From the NCBI GenBank assembly GCA_017656235.1, contig JACDOF010000011.1:62001-126000 (forward strand): DNA of 64,000 nucleotides. Reading direction: 5' to 3'. The stretch comes from Brevibacillus sp. Its GTDB lineage: Bacteria; Bacillota; Bacilli; Brevibacillales; Brevibacillaceae. The notes below the pieces were generated by a model. That model did no database searches. It had not been told where the DNA came from and worked only from the letters and a program-made list of their open reading frames with translations. A program made the position numbers and the translations under genes. Positions 7,347-17,209 of the stretch are shown piece by piece (position 1 is the first letter of the stretch; each line of letters begins with the position of its first letter).

Positions 7347-9380
7347 TTGTCGAAACCGACCTACTACATCACCACGCCGATTTACTATCCCAGCAACACC
7401 CTTCATATCGGCAATGCCTACACGACCATTGCCGCCGATACCATGGCCCGCTACAAACGGCTGCGCGGGTACGATGTCTACTATTTGACCGGAACGGATG
7501 AGCACGGACAAAAGCTGCAGGAGCGGGCTGCAAGTGAAGGGAAAGAACCGCTTGCGTTTATCGACCCGATCGTGGAGTGGATACGCGATTTGTGGGATAA
7601 ACTGGACATTTCCTACGACGACTTCATCCGTACCACCCAGCCCCGCCACAAAAAAGTGGTAGAGAAGATTTTCCAACGCTTGGTCGACCAAGGCGACATC
7701 TACCTGGGTGAATACGAGGGGTATTACTGCGTGCCGGACGAAGCATTCTGGACGGAGACACAGGCCAGAACCGACAAAGGGTATTTCTGCCCGGATTGCG
7801 GCCGGGAACTGCGTAAGGTCAAAGAGAAAAACTACTTTTTCCGCATGTCCAAGTACCAGGATCAATTGCTCAAGTACATTGAAGAGAACCCGGACTTTAT
7901 CCAGCCGGAGAGCCGCCGCAACGAGATGATCAACAATTTTTTGAAGCCGGGCCTGCAGGATTTGAGCGTGTCCCGCAGCACGTTTGATTGGGGGATCAAG
8001 GTGCCCAACGATCCGGAACACGTCATTTACGTCTGGATCGACGCGCTCGCCAACTACATTTCCGCACTGGGCTATCTATCCGACGACGATAGCAAGTTTA
8101 CGCGCTATTGGCCGGCAGACGTTCACCTCGTGGGGAAAGACATTCTCCGTTTTCACACGATTTACTGGCCAATCCTGTTGATGGCGTTGGGACTGCCGCT
8201 GCCGAAGAAAGTGTTTGGCCACGGATGGTTGTTGATGCCGGATGGCAAAATGTCAAAGTCGAAAGGAAACGTGATTGACCCCAAGTTTTTGATTGATCGC
8301 TACAGCTCGGACGGCGTTCGCTATTTCCTGCTGCGTGAGATTGCCTTTGGGCAGGATGGCGTGTTTACGCCGGAAAGCTTCATTCAGCGGCTCAATTTCG
8401 ACTTGGCCAATGACCTTGGCAATCTGGTCAGCCGTACCGTGGCAATGATCGAGAAGTATTTTGACGGCGTGATTCCCGCACCGACCCAACCGGGCAACCA
8501 CGACGACCAATTAATCGATCTGGCTGGAAGGACACCCGCGTTGGTGGAAGCCCATCTGGACGAAATGCGCTTCAGCAATGCTCTCGGCCACCTCTGGGAG
8601 TTGGTCAGCCGAACCAACAAGTACATCGACGAAACACAGCCGTGGGTGCTGGCCAAATCGGAAGAGACACGCGAGCGACTGGGGACGGTCTTGTACAATC
8701 TGGCGGAAAGCATCCGCGTCATTTCCATCCTGCTGCAGCCGTTCATGACCAAGACACCCGCCAAGATCTGGAGCCAGCTTGGCATTGCTGATCGCACCGA
8801 CGTACAAGAGTGGGAGGCAGCCAAAAAGTGGGGGGCGCTTCCGGTCGGCTGCCGCGTCAATCGGGGAGAGCTGTTGTTCCCGCGCCTTGACGTGGAAAAG
8901 GAACTGGGCTATATTGATGCTTCGACAGAGGCAGCCCGCAAACAAGCGGAAGAAAACAAGAAAAAACAAGAGGCGTTAACAGGGGGAAGCAAGATGAACC
9001 AGACAACCAACCAGGAGACCAAAACGGCCGAAGCCGTTTCAGCGCCGGAGAAGACGGCGGAGATCGGGATTGACGACTTTGCCAAGGTGGAACTTCGTGT
9101 CGCTGAGGTGAAAGCGTGCACCAAACACCCCAACGCCGACAAGTTATTGATTCTGCAGCTTGACGTAGGGGACGAACAGCGGCAGGTGGTGTCTGGCATC
9201 GCCAAGTACTACGCGCCGGAAGAACTGATCGGCAAAAAAGTTCTGCTGGTGGCCAACTTAAAACCGGTCAAACTGCGCGGGGAGCTGTCACAGGGAATGA
9301 TCCTGGCGGCTTCGTCCGGCGATCAGCTTGCCTTGGCCACGGTGGATGCCAGCATGCCCAACGGTGCGATCGTAAAATAG
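7347..9380 (+). CDS. metG: methionyl-tRNA synthetase
   Basis: The enzyme charges tRNA-Met (B. subtilis name metS). The class I signatures are HIGN at residues 20-23 and KMSKS at 301-305. The connective-peptide zinc knuckle CPDC is present. The C-terminal EMAP/Arc1p-type tRNA-binding domain lies at about 570-677 (FAKVELRVAEV to the end), after a Lys/Gln-rich linker. The start is TTG 7347 with AAAGGAGG eight bases upstream. The more visible ATG at 7340 is out of frame. Length is 677 aa against 664 in B. subtilis. It is controlled by the preceding T-box. Confidence 0.96.
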   Translation: MSKPTYYITTPIYYPSNTLHIGNAYTTIAADTMARYKRLRGYDVYYLTGTDEHGQKLQERAASEGKEPLAFIDPIVEWIRDLWDKLDISYDDFIRTTQPRHKKVVEKIFQRLVDQGDIYLGEYEGYYCVPDEAFWTETQARTDKGYFCPDCGRELRKVKEKNYFFRMSKYQDQLLKYIEENPDFIQPESRRNEMINNFLKPGLQDLSVSRSTFDWGIKVPNDPEHVIYVWIDALANYISALGYLSDDDSKFTRYWPADVHLVGKDILRFHTIYWPILLMALGLPLPKKVFGHGWLLMPDGKMSKSKGNVIDPKFLIDRYSSDGVRYFLLREIAFGQDGVFTPESFIQRLNFDLANDLGNLVSRTVAMIEKYFDGVIPAPTQPGNHDDQLIDLAGRTPALVEAHLDEMRFSNALGHLWELVSRTNKYIDETQPWVLAKSEETRERLGTVLYNLAESIRVISILLQPFMTKTPAKIWSQLGIADRTDVQEWEAAKKWGALPVGCRVNRGELLFPRLDVEKELGYIDASTEAARKQAEENKKKQEALTGGSKMNQTTNQETKTAEAVSAPEKTAEIGIDDFAKVELRVAEVKACTKHPNADKLLILQLDVGDEQRQVVSGIAKYYAPEELIGKKVLLVANLKPVKLRGELSQGMILAASSGDQLALATVDASMPNGAIVK

Positions 9381-9399
9381 GAGAGGAGGGATCAGCCCG

Positions 9400-10170
9400 T
9401 TGTTGATCGATACGCACGCTCACTTGAATGCCCCGGAGTTTGATGAAGATCGGGAAGACGTGATCGCTCGTGCATGGGAGAACGGGGTTTCGACGATTAT
9501 CAACATTGGATTTAACCGGGAGACCATTCCGACCTGTCTGGAATTGGCTGAGCGCTACGAGTTTATCTACGCTGTGATCGGCTGGCATCCGCAGGACGCC
9601 AAGAACATGACAGACGCCGATTTGGAGTGGATCGCCGGGCTGACCAAACACCCCAAAGTAGTCGGACTGGGTGAAATGGGGTTGGATTACTATTGGGATA
9701 CGTCGCCGCGCGACGTGCAGGCCGACGTGTTTCGCAAACAGATCAGGCTTGCACGCAAGCTTGGCTTGCCGATTGTCATCCACAATCGTGACGCTCATCA
9801 AGATGTCATCGAGATCCTGCGCGAAGAAAAAGCGGGCGAGGTCGGGGGGATTATGCACTGTTTTTCCGGCAGTTGGGAGACGGCCAAACAGGCGCTGGAC
9901 ATGAACTTCTACATCTCGTTTGGCGGCCCGTTGACCTTCAAAAACGCGAAGAAACCAAAGGAAGTAGCCGCTCAAGTACCGCTTGACCGGCTGCTGATCG
10001 AAACCGATTGTCCGTATCTGACTCCCCATCCGTATCGCGGGAAACGCAACGAATCGGGTTATGTCCGCTACGTGGCGGAGGAGATGGCCAGGATACACCG
10101 TCTTTCCTGCGAAGAGATTGCACGCATTACGACGGAAAATGCACGAACCGTCTTTCGTCTGAAAACCTGA
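9400..10170 (+). CDS. tatD: TatD-family metal-dependent deoxyribonuclease
   Basis: This is a TIM-barrel metal-dependent hydrolase (B. subtilis YabD) linked to DNA 3'-end processing in relatives. Metal-binding motifs are THAH at residues 5-8, GEMGLDYYW, VIHNRDAHQD, MHCFSGS and ETDCPYLTPHP. The 256-aa length matches the family. The start is the TTG at 9400 following GAGGAGGG; a second TTG codon follows directly. It lies 19 bases after metS and is likely cotranscribed. A terminator closes the unit. Confidence 0.93.
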   Translation: MLIDTHAHLNAPEFDEDREDVIARAWENGVSTIINIGFNRETIPTCLELAERYEFIYAVIGWHPQDAKNMTDADLEWIAGLTKHPKVVGLGEMGLDYYWDTSPRDVQADVFRKQIRLARKLGLPIVIHNRDAHQDVIEILREEKAGEVGGIMHCFSGSWETAKQALDMNFYISFGGPLTFKNAKKPKEVAAQVPLDRLLIETDCPYLTPHPYRGKRNESGYVRYVAEEMARIHRLSCEEIARITTENARTVFRLKT

Positions 10171-10190
10171 CGATACGTTGTTAGCGGTTT

Positions 10191-10222
10191 GAGGTGCCAC
10201 TGCGGCACCTCCTTGTTTTTTC
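10191..10222 (+). terminator. terminator after tatD
   Basis: GAGGTGCC/GGCACCTC forms an 8-bp stem with a 5-base loop, followed by CTTGTTTTTT. Confidence 0.85.
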
Positions 10223-10435
10223 CCTTCACGTCTACATGGAAGCAAGTCTGCATAAAATGAGTAGCGGATGGTCCCGTTTTTCAGAGAGAACGGGCCAGGA
10301 TGTCGAACAAAACAGAAAAGTAAGCCGGGCACGTCGACACAAAACCACTATCTTTCGTATCTTTGCGATGGTATCGTAAAGGGTACGCTGGACACACTGC
10401 TGCCTGTCAATAGGAGTATGGGTGGAAGGTGGAGT
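10223..10435. other. gene-free spacer before the yabE-like promoter
   Basis: No gene is seen in this 213-base stretch. It contains a small inverted repeat (CCCGTT/AACGGG near 10273-10294) and one exact Spo0A-type 7-mer at 10301-10307. Overlapping open frames here have no homology that I recognise. Confidence 0.5.
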
Positions 10436-10464
10436 TTGACAAACTGACCAAAGTAGCATACAAT
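10436..10464 (+). promoter_or_regulatory. strong sigma-A promoter of the yabE-like gene
   Basis: TTGACA (10436-10441), a 17-base spacer and TACAAT (10459-10464). This leaves a leader of about 100 bases containing a GTTGC/GCAAC hairpin before the start codon. I cannot assign the leader to a known riboswitch. Confidence 0.8.
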
Positions 10465-10571
10465 CATGTCGACTTTGCTCGGGAGGGGAAGTTTCATTTT
10501 TTTCCAGGGCAGATGTCAATGTTGCCGGCTGGTAAGAGGCTGCAACGGGTATGAAAGAAGGAGTGTGAAAC

Positions 10572-11651
10572 ATGGAAATAGGAAGGGTATGGAGGATGCA
10601 CAAGCCCATCATACTCTCGCTGATCGTGGGAGGGGCTTTGGTTGCGTCGTCCATGGCAAGCTATTTCTACTTGATCCTAGCTGCCCAGCCCAAACAGGTG
10701 ACACTGACCGTGGATGGTGTTTCCCAAACGTTTCAGACACGTGCAGAGACTGTCGCACAATTTTTGCAGGAGCGCAATATCACCGTACGAGATATAGATG
10801 TCCTAACGCCAGAAGCAAACACGCCGATAATGGATTCGCTGTCCATCCGTCTGCGAACAAGCTGGGAAGTGCCGATCCTCGTAGGCACGAAAAAACAGGT
10901 GGTACATACCGTAAAACGAGACGTCGCGGGTGTACTGCAAGATGCGGGCATTACGCTTGGCGAGCTGGATCAGGTCCATCCGTCGCTCACGAGCGAAATC
11001 GCGCCTGACACACGGATTGTCGTCACCAGAGTAGAAGAAAAAGTCGTGCAAGTGGAGCAAGAGGTACCGTTTCAAGAAATCCGCAAAAACGACGCTTCGC
11101 TTTCGAAAGGACAGACACGCGTCATCCAGCAGGGGGAACCAGGAAAGGCGATGCTGCACTACAAGGTGAAGCTGGAGAACGGCAAGGAGGTTTCCCGCGA
11201 ACTGGTCAAGCAGGAAGTAATCAAGCCCAAAAATGACCGGATCGTCGCCGTTGGAACAGCGCAGCCTGCCAGTGCGGCAGAAGCGTGGACTACAACAGCG
11301 ATGGTCTCTCGCGGCGGCGTGGAATTCCGACCGCGCAGCGTTTTAAAAGGGGTCACGCTGACTGCGTACAGCCCTGCAGGTGGCGGCAAAAGTCCGGGTG
11401 ATCCCGGTTACGGTTATACCGCTATGGGCATCAAAGCCGTTGAAGGCAAAACGGTTGCGGTCGATCCCAATGTGATCCCGCTGGGCTGGTGGGTCTATAT
11501 TGAAGGGGTTGGCTACAGACGAGCAGAGGACACCGGTGGTGCAATCAAAGGCAAGAAGATCGACGTGTTCTTTGATAACCGCTCCGAGGCTGTACAGTTC
11601 GGGCGGAAGAGAGGGCATACGGTCTACATCATCGGGCCGAAAAAACCGTAA
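10572..11651 (+). CDS. yabE: YabE-like cell-wall protein (DUF348-G5-3D)
   Basis: This is a membrane-anchored or secreted cell-wall-active protein. A single hydrophobic segment lies at about 12-37. Two DUF348 repeats follow (about 41-81 and 98-141), then a G5 domain (about 154-230). A C-terminal 3D domain (about 268-355) contains the TAYSP, AVDPNVIPLG, AEDTGGAIKG and DVFF motifs. The three Asp of the 3D fold suggest a lytic-transglycosylase-like function, as in Rpf/YabE relatives. ATG 10572 has AAGGAG eight to ten bases upstream. At 359 aa it is shorter than B. subtilis YabE (437). It sits alone between its own promoter and terminator. Confidence 0.88.
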   Translation: MEIGRVWRMHKPIILSLIVGGALVASSMASYFYLILAAQPKQVTLTVDGVSQTFQTRAETVAQFLQERNITVRDIDVLTPEANTPIMDSLSIRLRTSWEVPILVGTKKQVVHTVKRDVAGVLQDAGITLGELDQVHPSLTSEIAPDTRIVVTRVEEKVVQVEQEVPFQEIRKNDASLSKGQTRVIQQGEPGKAMLHYKVKLENGKEVSRELVKQEVIKPKNDRIVAVGTAQPASAAEAWTTTAMVSRGGVEFRPRSVLKGVTLTAYSPAGGGKSPGDPGYGYTAMGIKAVEGKTVAVDPNVIPLGWWVYIEGVGYRRAEDTGGAIKGKKIDVFFDNRSEAVQFGRKRGHTVYIIGPKKP

Positions 11652-11664
11652 AGTGTCACCCATT

Positions 11665-11690
11665 CGGCAGGGGGATTGTCCTCCTGCCGC
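11665..11690 (+). terminator. terminator after the yabE-like gene
   Basis: CGGCAGGGGGA and TCCTCCTGCCG pair over 11 bases with one G-U and a TTG loop, followed by CTTTCTATTT. Confidence 0.75.
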
Positions 11691-11835
11691 TTTCTATTTG
11701 GGTCAGCCTGCTAAGACAAAGTTTGTTTGTGATAAGCAACTCTATCAGATAAGACGATTGAAATGGTGATTCGTTTCATGTTTTTTTGTTCACATGGAAC
11801 AGGCGAGATGTGAGAAACTAAAGCAGGTGAGAGGT

Positions 11836-13304
<1,469 letters not shown>

Positions 13305-13424
13305 AACAGCAGACGGTCAGGTTAGCCTCAGGTTCAGATGTCACCCGCTTGTATGCCCTGCCAGTATGTCGAAACAGCACGACAAGAAAGAGGGAAACCG
13401 CCTATCATTCCGCAAAAGAGACCG

Positions 13425-13494
13425 TTGACAAAAATACAAACAGGTTGCTATAATTTTAAATTTATTTGACACAATAAGGATGGGCTGTTATAAT
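13425..13494 (+). promoter_or_regulatory. tandem consensus promoters of veg
   Basis: Two sigma-A promoters with perfect hexamers follow one another. The first is TTGACA at 13425-13430 with TATAAT at 13449-13454 (18-base spacer). The second is TTGACA at 13466-13471 with TATAAT at 13489-13494 (17-base spacer). The veg promoter is a classic strong promoter in B. subtilis. An exact TGTCGAA lies upstream at 13367-13373. Confidence 0.9.
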
Positions 13495-13520
13495 GGATAC
13501 AAGCGAGGTGGATGATACAA

Positions 13521-13793
13521 ATGGCCAGAAATGCGTTAGTTGATATTAAACGCAGTTTGGATCTCCATGTAGGCGAGCGAATTATGTTAAAAGCCAATGG
13601 TGGTCGCCGCAAGACCGTCGAACGGACGGGCATCCTCGAAGAGACATACCCATCGGTGTTTGTCGTGAAGCTTGATGACGATCAGTTGTTTGAACGAGTA
13701 TCCTACAGCTATGCAGATATTCTGACGGAGACAGTGGAATTGACTGTCTGTCGGGATAACGAACATATTCGCATCACCGTTGTTCAACAGTAG
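13521..13793 (+). CDS. veg: Veg protein
   Basis: This is a small, abundant Firmicutes protein, in B. subtilis linked to biofilm formation and possibly peptidoglycan metabolism. It is 90 aa (86 in B. subtilis) and carries the conserved core [33 protein letters not shown] and [21 protein letters not shown] 13521 has AGGTGG nine bases upstream; ATG 13512 is also in frame but adds residues not seen in relatives. Two consensus promoters drive it and its stop codon lies inside the terminator hairpin. Confidence 0.94.
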   Translation: MARNALVDIKRSLDLHVGERIMLKANGGRRKTVERTGILEETYPSVFVVKLDDDQLFERVSYSYADILTETVELTVCRDNEHIRITVVQQ

Positions 13794-13824
13794 GGCAGTT
13801 CGCTCTGCTGTTGTTTTGTTTTTC
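13788..13824 (+). terminator. terminator overlapping the veg stop codon
   Basis: CAGTAGGG pairs with CTCTGCTG over 8 bases (two G-U), and a T-rich tail TTGTTTTGTTTTTC follows. Confidence 0.7.
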
Positions 13825-13873
13825 TGCAAGAAGCGTATACTAACCCTGTCAACGAGGAAGGAGGTTGTTACGC

Positions 13874-14056
13874 GTGGGTCGCAGACGCGGCATCATGTCC
13901 GAAGCATTCAAGTACGAGCTCGCAAAAGATCTGGGGTTTTACGATACCGTCATCACCGAAGGGTGGGGCGGGATTAAGACGCGAGATGCGGGTAACATGG
14001 TGAAGCGTGCCATTCAGATTGCCGAAGAGGCATTGGCCAAGCAGCAGCAACAGTAA
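13874..14056 (+). CDS. sspF: alpha/beta-type small acid-soluble spore protein SspF
   Basis: SspF is a DNA-binding spore protein that protects spore DNA. The 60-aa sequence is nearly identical in pattern to B. subtilis Ssp[45 protein letters not shown]. The start is GTG 13874 with AAGGAGG nine bases upstream; a TTG nine bases earlier is in frame but would remove the spacing. A sporulation-specific promoter is expected upstream, but I could not place one with certainty. It ends before a terminator. Confidence 0.95.
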   Translation: MGRRRGIMSEAFKYELAKDLGFYDTVITEGWGGIKTRDAGNMVKRAIQIAEEALAKQQQQ

Positions 14057-14070
14057 ACACTCGTTGACCA

Positions 14071-14093
14071 AAAGCCGGTACCCCCGGCTTTTT
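14071..14093 (+). terminator. terminator after sspF
   Basis: AAAGCCGG/CCGGCTTT forms an 8-bp stem with a 5-base loop, then TT. Confidence 0.8.
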
Positions 14094-14114
14094 CAGCGTG
14101 CAAACAACCTGTCC

Positions 14115-14323
14115 CGAAGGGGCCATTGCCCTGCTCGCGCGCTTGCCTGGCCAGCAAAGCTGCACGACTGCCCGCTGCGAAACGATCCGCGGGGACGAGG
14201 GCATACCGGCTCGGCTTCCCAGAGCAGCGTCGAGTTGCCCTCGCATTTCCCCGCGTCCACGTTTCTTTCGCTCGGTTGGCCAGGCAAAGGCGCTCGTCAC
14301 GGACAATGGGCACCCTTCCCCGG
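14115..14323. repeat. long imperfect palindrome between sspF and ispE
   Basis: About 209 bases form one imperfect inverted repeat. Paired segments, outside to inside, are TTGCCTGGCC/GGCCAGGCAA (14143-14152 with 14278-14287), CGAAAC/GTTTC near 14178 and 14261, CGCGGGG/CCCCGCG (14188-14194 with 14249-14255), and GAGGGCA/TGCCCTC (14197-14203 with 14236-14242). It could be a structured RNA, a degenerate mobile repeat (MITE-like), or two inverted copies of a short repeat. Open frames on both strands look like palindrome by-products. Confidence 0.65.
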
Positions 14324-14443
14324 AAAACGGGTTTGTATGAAGTTTGCACAAGCCGTCCAGGCTTCTTGCTGGTAAGGGAGTTTATGCCTGTGTTACAATA
14401 TGAGATTAGGGAAACCAGTACGCAGGCAAAGGTGTGAAAGAAC

Positions 14444-15322
14444 GTGCGGATCTCTGTCAAAGCTCCGGCAAAAATTAACTTGACCTTGGACGTACTTGCC
14501 AAGCGATCGGATGGATACCATGAAGTGGAAATGGTGATGACGACGGTGGATTTGGCTGACCGGATCGATCTAACCCTGCTGGAGGACGGCGAGATCCACT
14601 TGGAATGTTCAGCCAGTTACGTGCCTGTTGATGAACGGAATCACGCCTACAAAGCCGCCCGCCTGCTCCAGATGCGGTACGGGATCAACAAGGGAGTGCA
14701 GATCTACATTGACAAACAGATTCCTGTAGCGGCCGGCCTTGGCGGTGGGAGCAGCGATGCAGCGGCCACTCTGCGCGGGCTAAACACGTTGTGGGGGCTG
14801 GATCTGTCGTTGGACGAGCTGGCTGAGATTGGGGCGCAAATCGGCTCGGACGTTCCCTTTTGCGTATACGGTGGAACAGCTTTGGCCCGCGGACGGGGCG
14901 AACTGGTCACGCCGCTGGGAGCGCCCGCCCCTTGCTGGGTGGTGTTGGCCAAGCCGTTGATCGGCGTCTCTACGGCCGATGTGTACGGCAGCCTGCGCGT
15001 TAACGAAATTGCGGAACACCCGGAAACCGGTGACATGCTGAAAGCAATTGAAAGCCAGGACTTTTCGCTGATGTGCGATTCGCTGTGCAATGTACTGGAA
15101 GAGGTGACGCTGGCACGCTATCCTCAGGTGCGCCAAATCAAAGAACTGATGCGGGAATCGGGTGCCGATGGCGTGCTGATGTCGGGAAGTGGTCCTACCG
15201 TGTTTGCACTGGTGCAAAAACAGGCCAAGGTGCACCGCATCTACAACGCTCTGCGCGGTTTTGTAAAAGATGTGTATGCGGTACGGATGTTGGGCGGCTC
15301 GGAAGCAGAGGTACTTGCGTAA
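14444..15322 (+). CDS. ispE: 4-diphosphocytidyl-2-C-methyl-D-erythritol kinase
   Basis: IspE phosphorylates CDP-ME in the MEP isoprenoid pathway. The GHMP-kinase marks are [12 protein letters not shown] (catalytic Lys region), the ATP loop [14 protein letters not shown] at 94-107, the SDVPF segment and the C-terminal [13 protein letters not shown]. The GTG start at 14444 has AGGTG nine bases before. Length is 292 aa against 289. The gene precedes purR as in B. subtilis. I saw no consensus promoter in the 350 bases upstream, which hold the palindrome described separately. Confidence 0.94.
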   Translation: MRISVKAPAKINLTLDVLAKRSDGYHEVEMVMTTVDLADRIDLTLLEDGEIHLECSASYVPVDERNHAYKAARLLQMRYGINKGVQIYIDKQIPVAAGLGGGSSDAAATLRGLNTLWGLDLSLDELAEIGAQIGSDVPFCVYGGTALARGRGELVTPLGAPAPCWVVLAKPLIGVSTADVYGSLRVNEIAEHPETGDMLKAIESQDFSLMCDSLCNVLEEVTLARYPQVRQIKELMRESGADGVLMSGSGPTVFALVQKQAKVHRIYNALRGFVKDVYAVRMLGGSEAEVLA

Positions 15323-15383
15323 TTCCGTACAAAAATGATAAATTAACAGAAAACATTCGGTTTTTTGGTTTGGAGGAAGAAGA

Positions 15384-16217
15384 ATGAAAAAAATGCGCAG
15401 AAGCGCGCGCCTGGTGGACATGACGCAGCATTTGCTGGCACATCCTCATACGCTGATTCCGCTGACGATGTTTTCCGAGCAGTACGGTGCCGCCAAGTCG
15501 TCAATCAGCGAAGACTTGTCCATCATAAAGGAGGCTTTTGAGAGTGAAGGGATTGGCGCGCTGAAGACGGTAGCGGGCGCAGCAGGCGGAGTCAAGTACA
15601 TACCGCAGACGAATGACGAACAAGCAGTCCATTTTATGAAAGGACTGATCGAGCAGTTGGAAAACCCCGAGCGTTTGCTGCCGGGAGGCTATCTATACAT
15701 GTCGGACATACTTGGTCATCCGGCGACGCTGAGCAAAATCGGCAAACTGTTTGCGACGGCCTTTGCAGACAAGGAAGTGGAAGTGGTGATGACCGTCGAA
15801 ACAAAAGGGATCCCGCTTGCCTACGCAACTGCCGGCTACCTGAACGTACCGGTCGTGATCGTCCGTCGTGACAACAAAGTGACCGAGGGATCGGTGGTCA
15901 GCATCAATTATGTGTCTGGCTCCAGCAAGCGGATTCAAACAATGTCACTGGCTCGCCGCGCGCTGGCCGAAGAATCGCGCGTTCTTATCGTCGATGATTT
16001 CATGAAAGCGGGCGGAACGATTCGCGGAATGATCGACTTGCTGCAGGAGTTTAAGGCGACGGTGGTTGGCTGCGGCGTTTTTGTCGAAACAGCCGATGTT
16101 GCCGAACGGTTGGTGGACGATTACCTTTCCTTGGCCAAGCTGCGCGATGTCGATGTAAAAGGGAAGCAGATTGGCATTGAATTGGGCAGTTACTTTCATG
16201 AAATAAGGGGGAGTTGA
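15384..16217 (+). CDS. purR: purine operon repressor PurR
   Basis: This repressor controls purine synthesis and salvage genes; PRPP relieves repression. The N-terminal winged helix (about 1-70; [20 protein letters not shown] and [11 protein letters not shown]) is followed by a PRT-type effector domain with the PRPP loop [13 protein letters not shown]. Length is 277 aa against 285. ATG 15384 has TTGGAGGAAGA upstream. It overlaps ridA by a few bases, the same order as in B. subtilis. Confidence 0.95.
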   Translation: MKKMRRSARLVDMTQHLLAHPHTLIPLTMFSEQYGAAKSSISEDLSIIKEAFESEGIGALKTVAGAAGGVKYIPQTNDEQAVHFMKGLIEQLENPERLLPGGYLYMSDILGHPATLSKIGKLFATAFADKEVEVVMTVETKGIPLAYATAGYLNVPVVIVRRDNKVTEGSVVSINYVSGSSKRIQTMSLARRALAEESRVLIVDDFMKAGGTIRGMIDLLQEFKATVVGCGVFVETADVAERLVDDYLSLAKLRDVDVKGKQIGIELGSYFHEIRGS

Positions 16218-16219
16218 CG

Positions 16220-16606
16220 ATGGCGGAACTGACGTATGTGACAACCGAACAAGCACCGGCGGCGATTGGGCCGTACAGCCAGGCGGTAAAAGTGGGCTCA
16301 CTGTTGTTCACCTCGGGGCAGATCCCGTTGAAGCCTGACGGCACGCTGGTGGAAGGGGGCATCGTGGAGCAGGCCCATCAGGTGTTTGCCAACCTGAAGG
16401 CAATTCTGGAGGCTGCCGGTGCCTCGCTGAACGACGTGGTCAAAGCGACCGTTTATATCAAGGATATGAACGAGTTTGCCAGCTTGAACGAGGTATATGC
16501 TCACTATTTTGGTGATCATCGGCCGGCCAGATCGACGGTAGAAGTGGCTCGTCTGCCGAAAGATGTCCGCGTGGAAATCGAAGTAGTGGCCAATGTAGGA
16601 GCATAG
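16220..16606 (+). CDS. ridA: RidA-family enamine/imine deaminase
   Basis: RidA (B. subtilis YabJ) hydrolyses reactive enamines from PLP enzymes. In B. subtilis it is also needed for full purA repression by PurR. Motifs are [15 protein letters not shown], the conserved Arg in [13 protein letters not shown], and EIEVVA. Length is 128 aa. ATG 16220 has GGGGGAG six bases upstream; the in-frame TTG 16214 overlaps the purR stop and lacks spacing. Coupled to purR. Confidence 0.95.
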   Translation: MAELTYVTTEQAPAAIGPYSQAVKVGSLLFTSGQIPLKPDGTLVEGGIVEQAHQVFANLKAILEAAGASLNDVVKATVYIKDMNEFASLNEVYAHYFGDHRPARSTVEVARLPKDVRVEIEVVANVGA

Positions 16607-16651
16607 ATGGAGATTTTTCCAGAATTTCTTACAATTTTTCGGAAGCGCAGG

Positions 16652-16680
16652 AGGAATATTTACCCATCATGTTGAAGTAT
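16652..16680 (+). promoter_or_regulatory. possible sigma-H promoter of spoVG
   Basis: AGGAATAT (16652-16659) and GAAGTAT (16674-16680) resemble the sigma-H elements AGGAWWT and GAAT at fitting spacing, 35 bases before the start. SpoVG is a model sigma-H gene in B. subtilis. The -10 match is imperfect. Confidence 0.5.
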
Positions 16681-16711
16681 TGTATCCAGTTGATACAGAT
16701 AAAGGGAGTGA

Positions 16712-17005
<294 letters not shown>

Positions 17006-17011
17006 GCCGCG

Positions 17012-17060
17012 AAGGGGCTGTCCCAAAAGTCTTGCGCAGACTGAGGGACTGCCCCTTTTT
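17012..17060 (+). terminator. terminator after spoVG
   Basis: A 13-bp stem with one mismatch (AAGGGGCTGTCCC/GGGACTGCCCCTT) encloses an AGTC/GACT hairpin and is followed by TTTTT. Confidence 0.85.
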
Positions 17061-17149
17061 CAATGTAAGTGTGGCAGGAGAGAATGTAACCGTTTTGTGA
17101 CGAAGGATCAGCTGCCGCCCTTTTCAAGGCGAATTCGTTGTTTGTTATC

Positions 17150-17178
17150 TTGAAATCACCATACGATTAAGATATAGT
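17150..17178 (+). promoter_or_regulatory. glmU promoter
   Basis: TTGAAA (17150-17155), 17-base spacer, TATAGT (17173-17178). Confidence 0.7.
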
Positions 17179-17209
17179 CAGGATGGAACTTATACGCTGG
17201 AGGGTTATC

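Noticed and set aside
10466-11008. 180-codon open frame overlapping the yabE-like gene
   Set aside because: It overlaps a gene with clear DUF348/G5/3D domains, is Arg/Gly/Cys-rich and has no recognisable motif; a shadow frame.
14007-14502. Several overlapping open frames on both strands between sspF and ispE
   Set aside because: They follow the palindrome, so similar frames appear on both strands; composition is unlike a protein and no SD fits.
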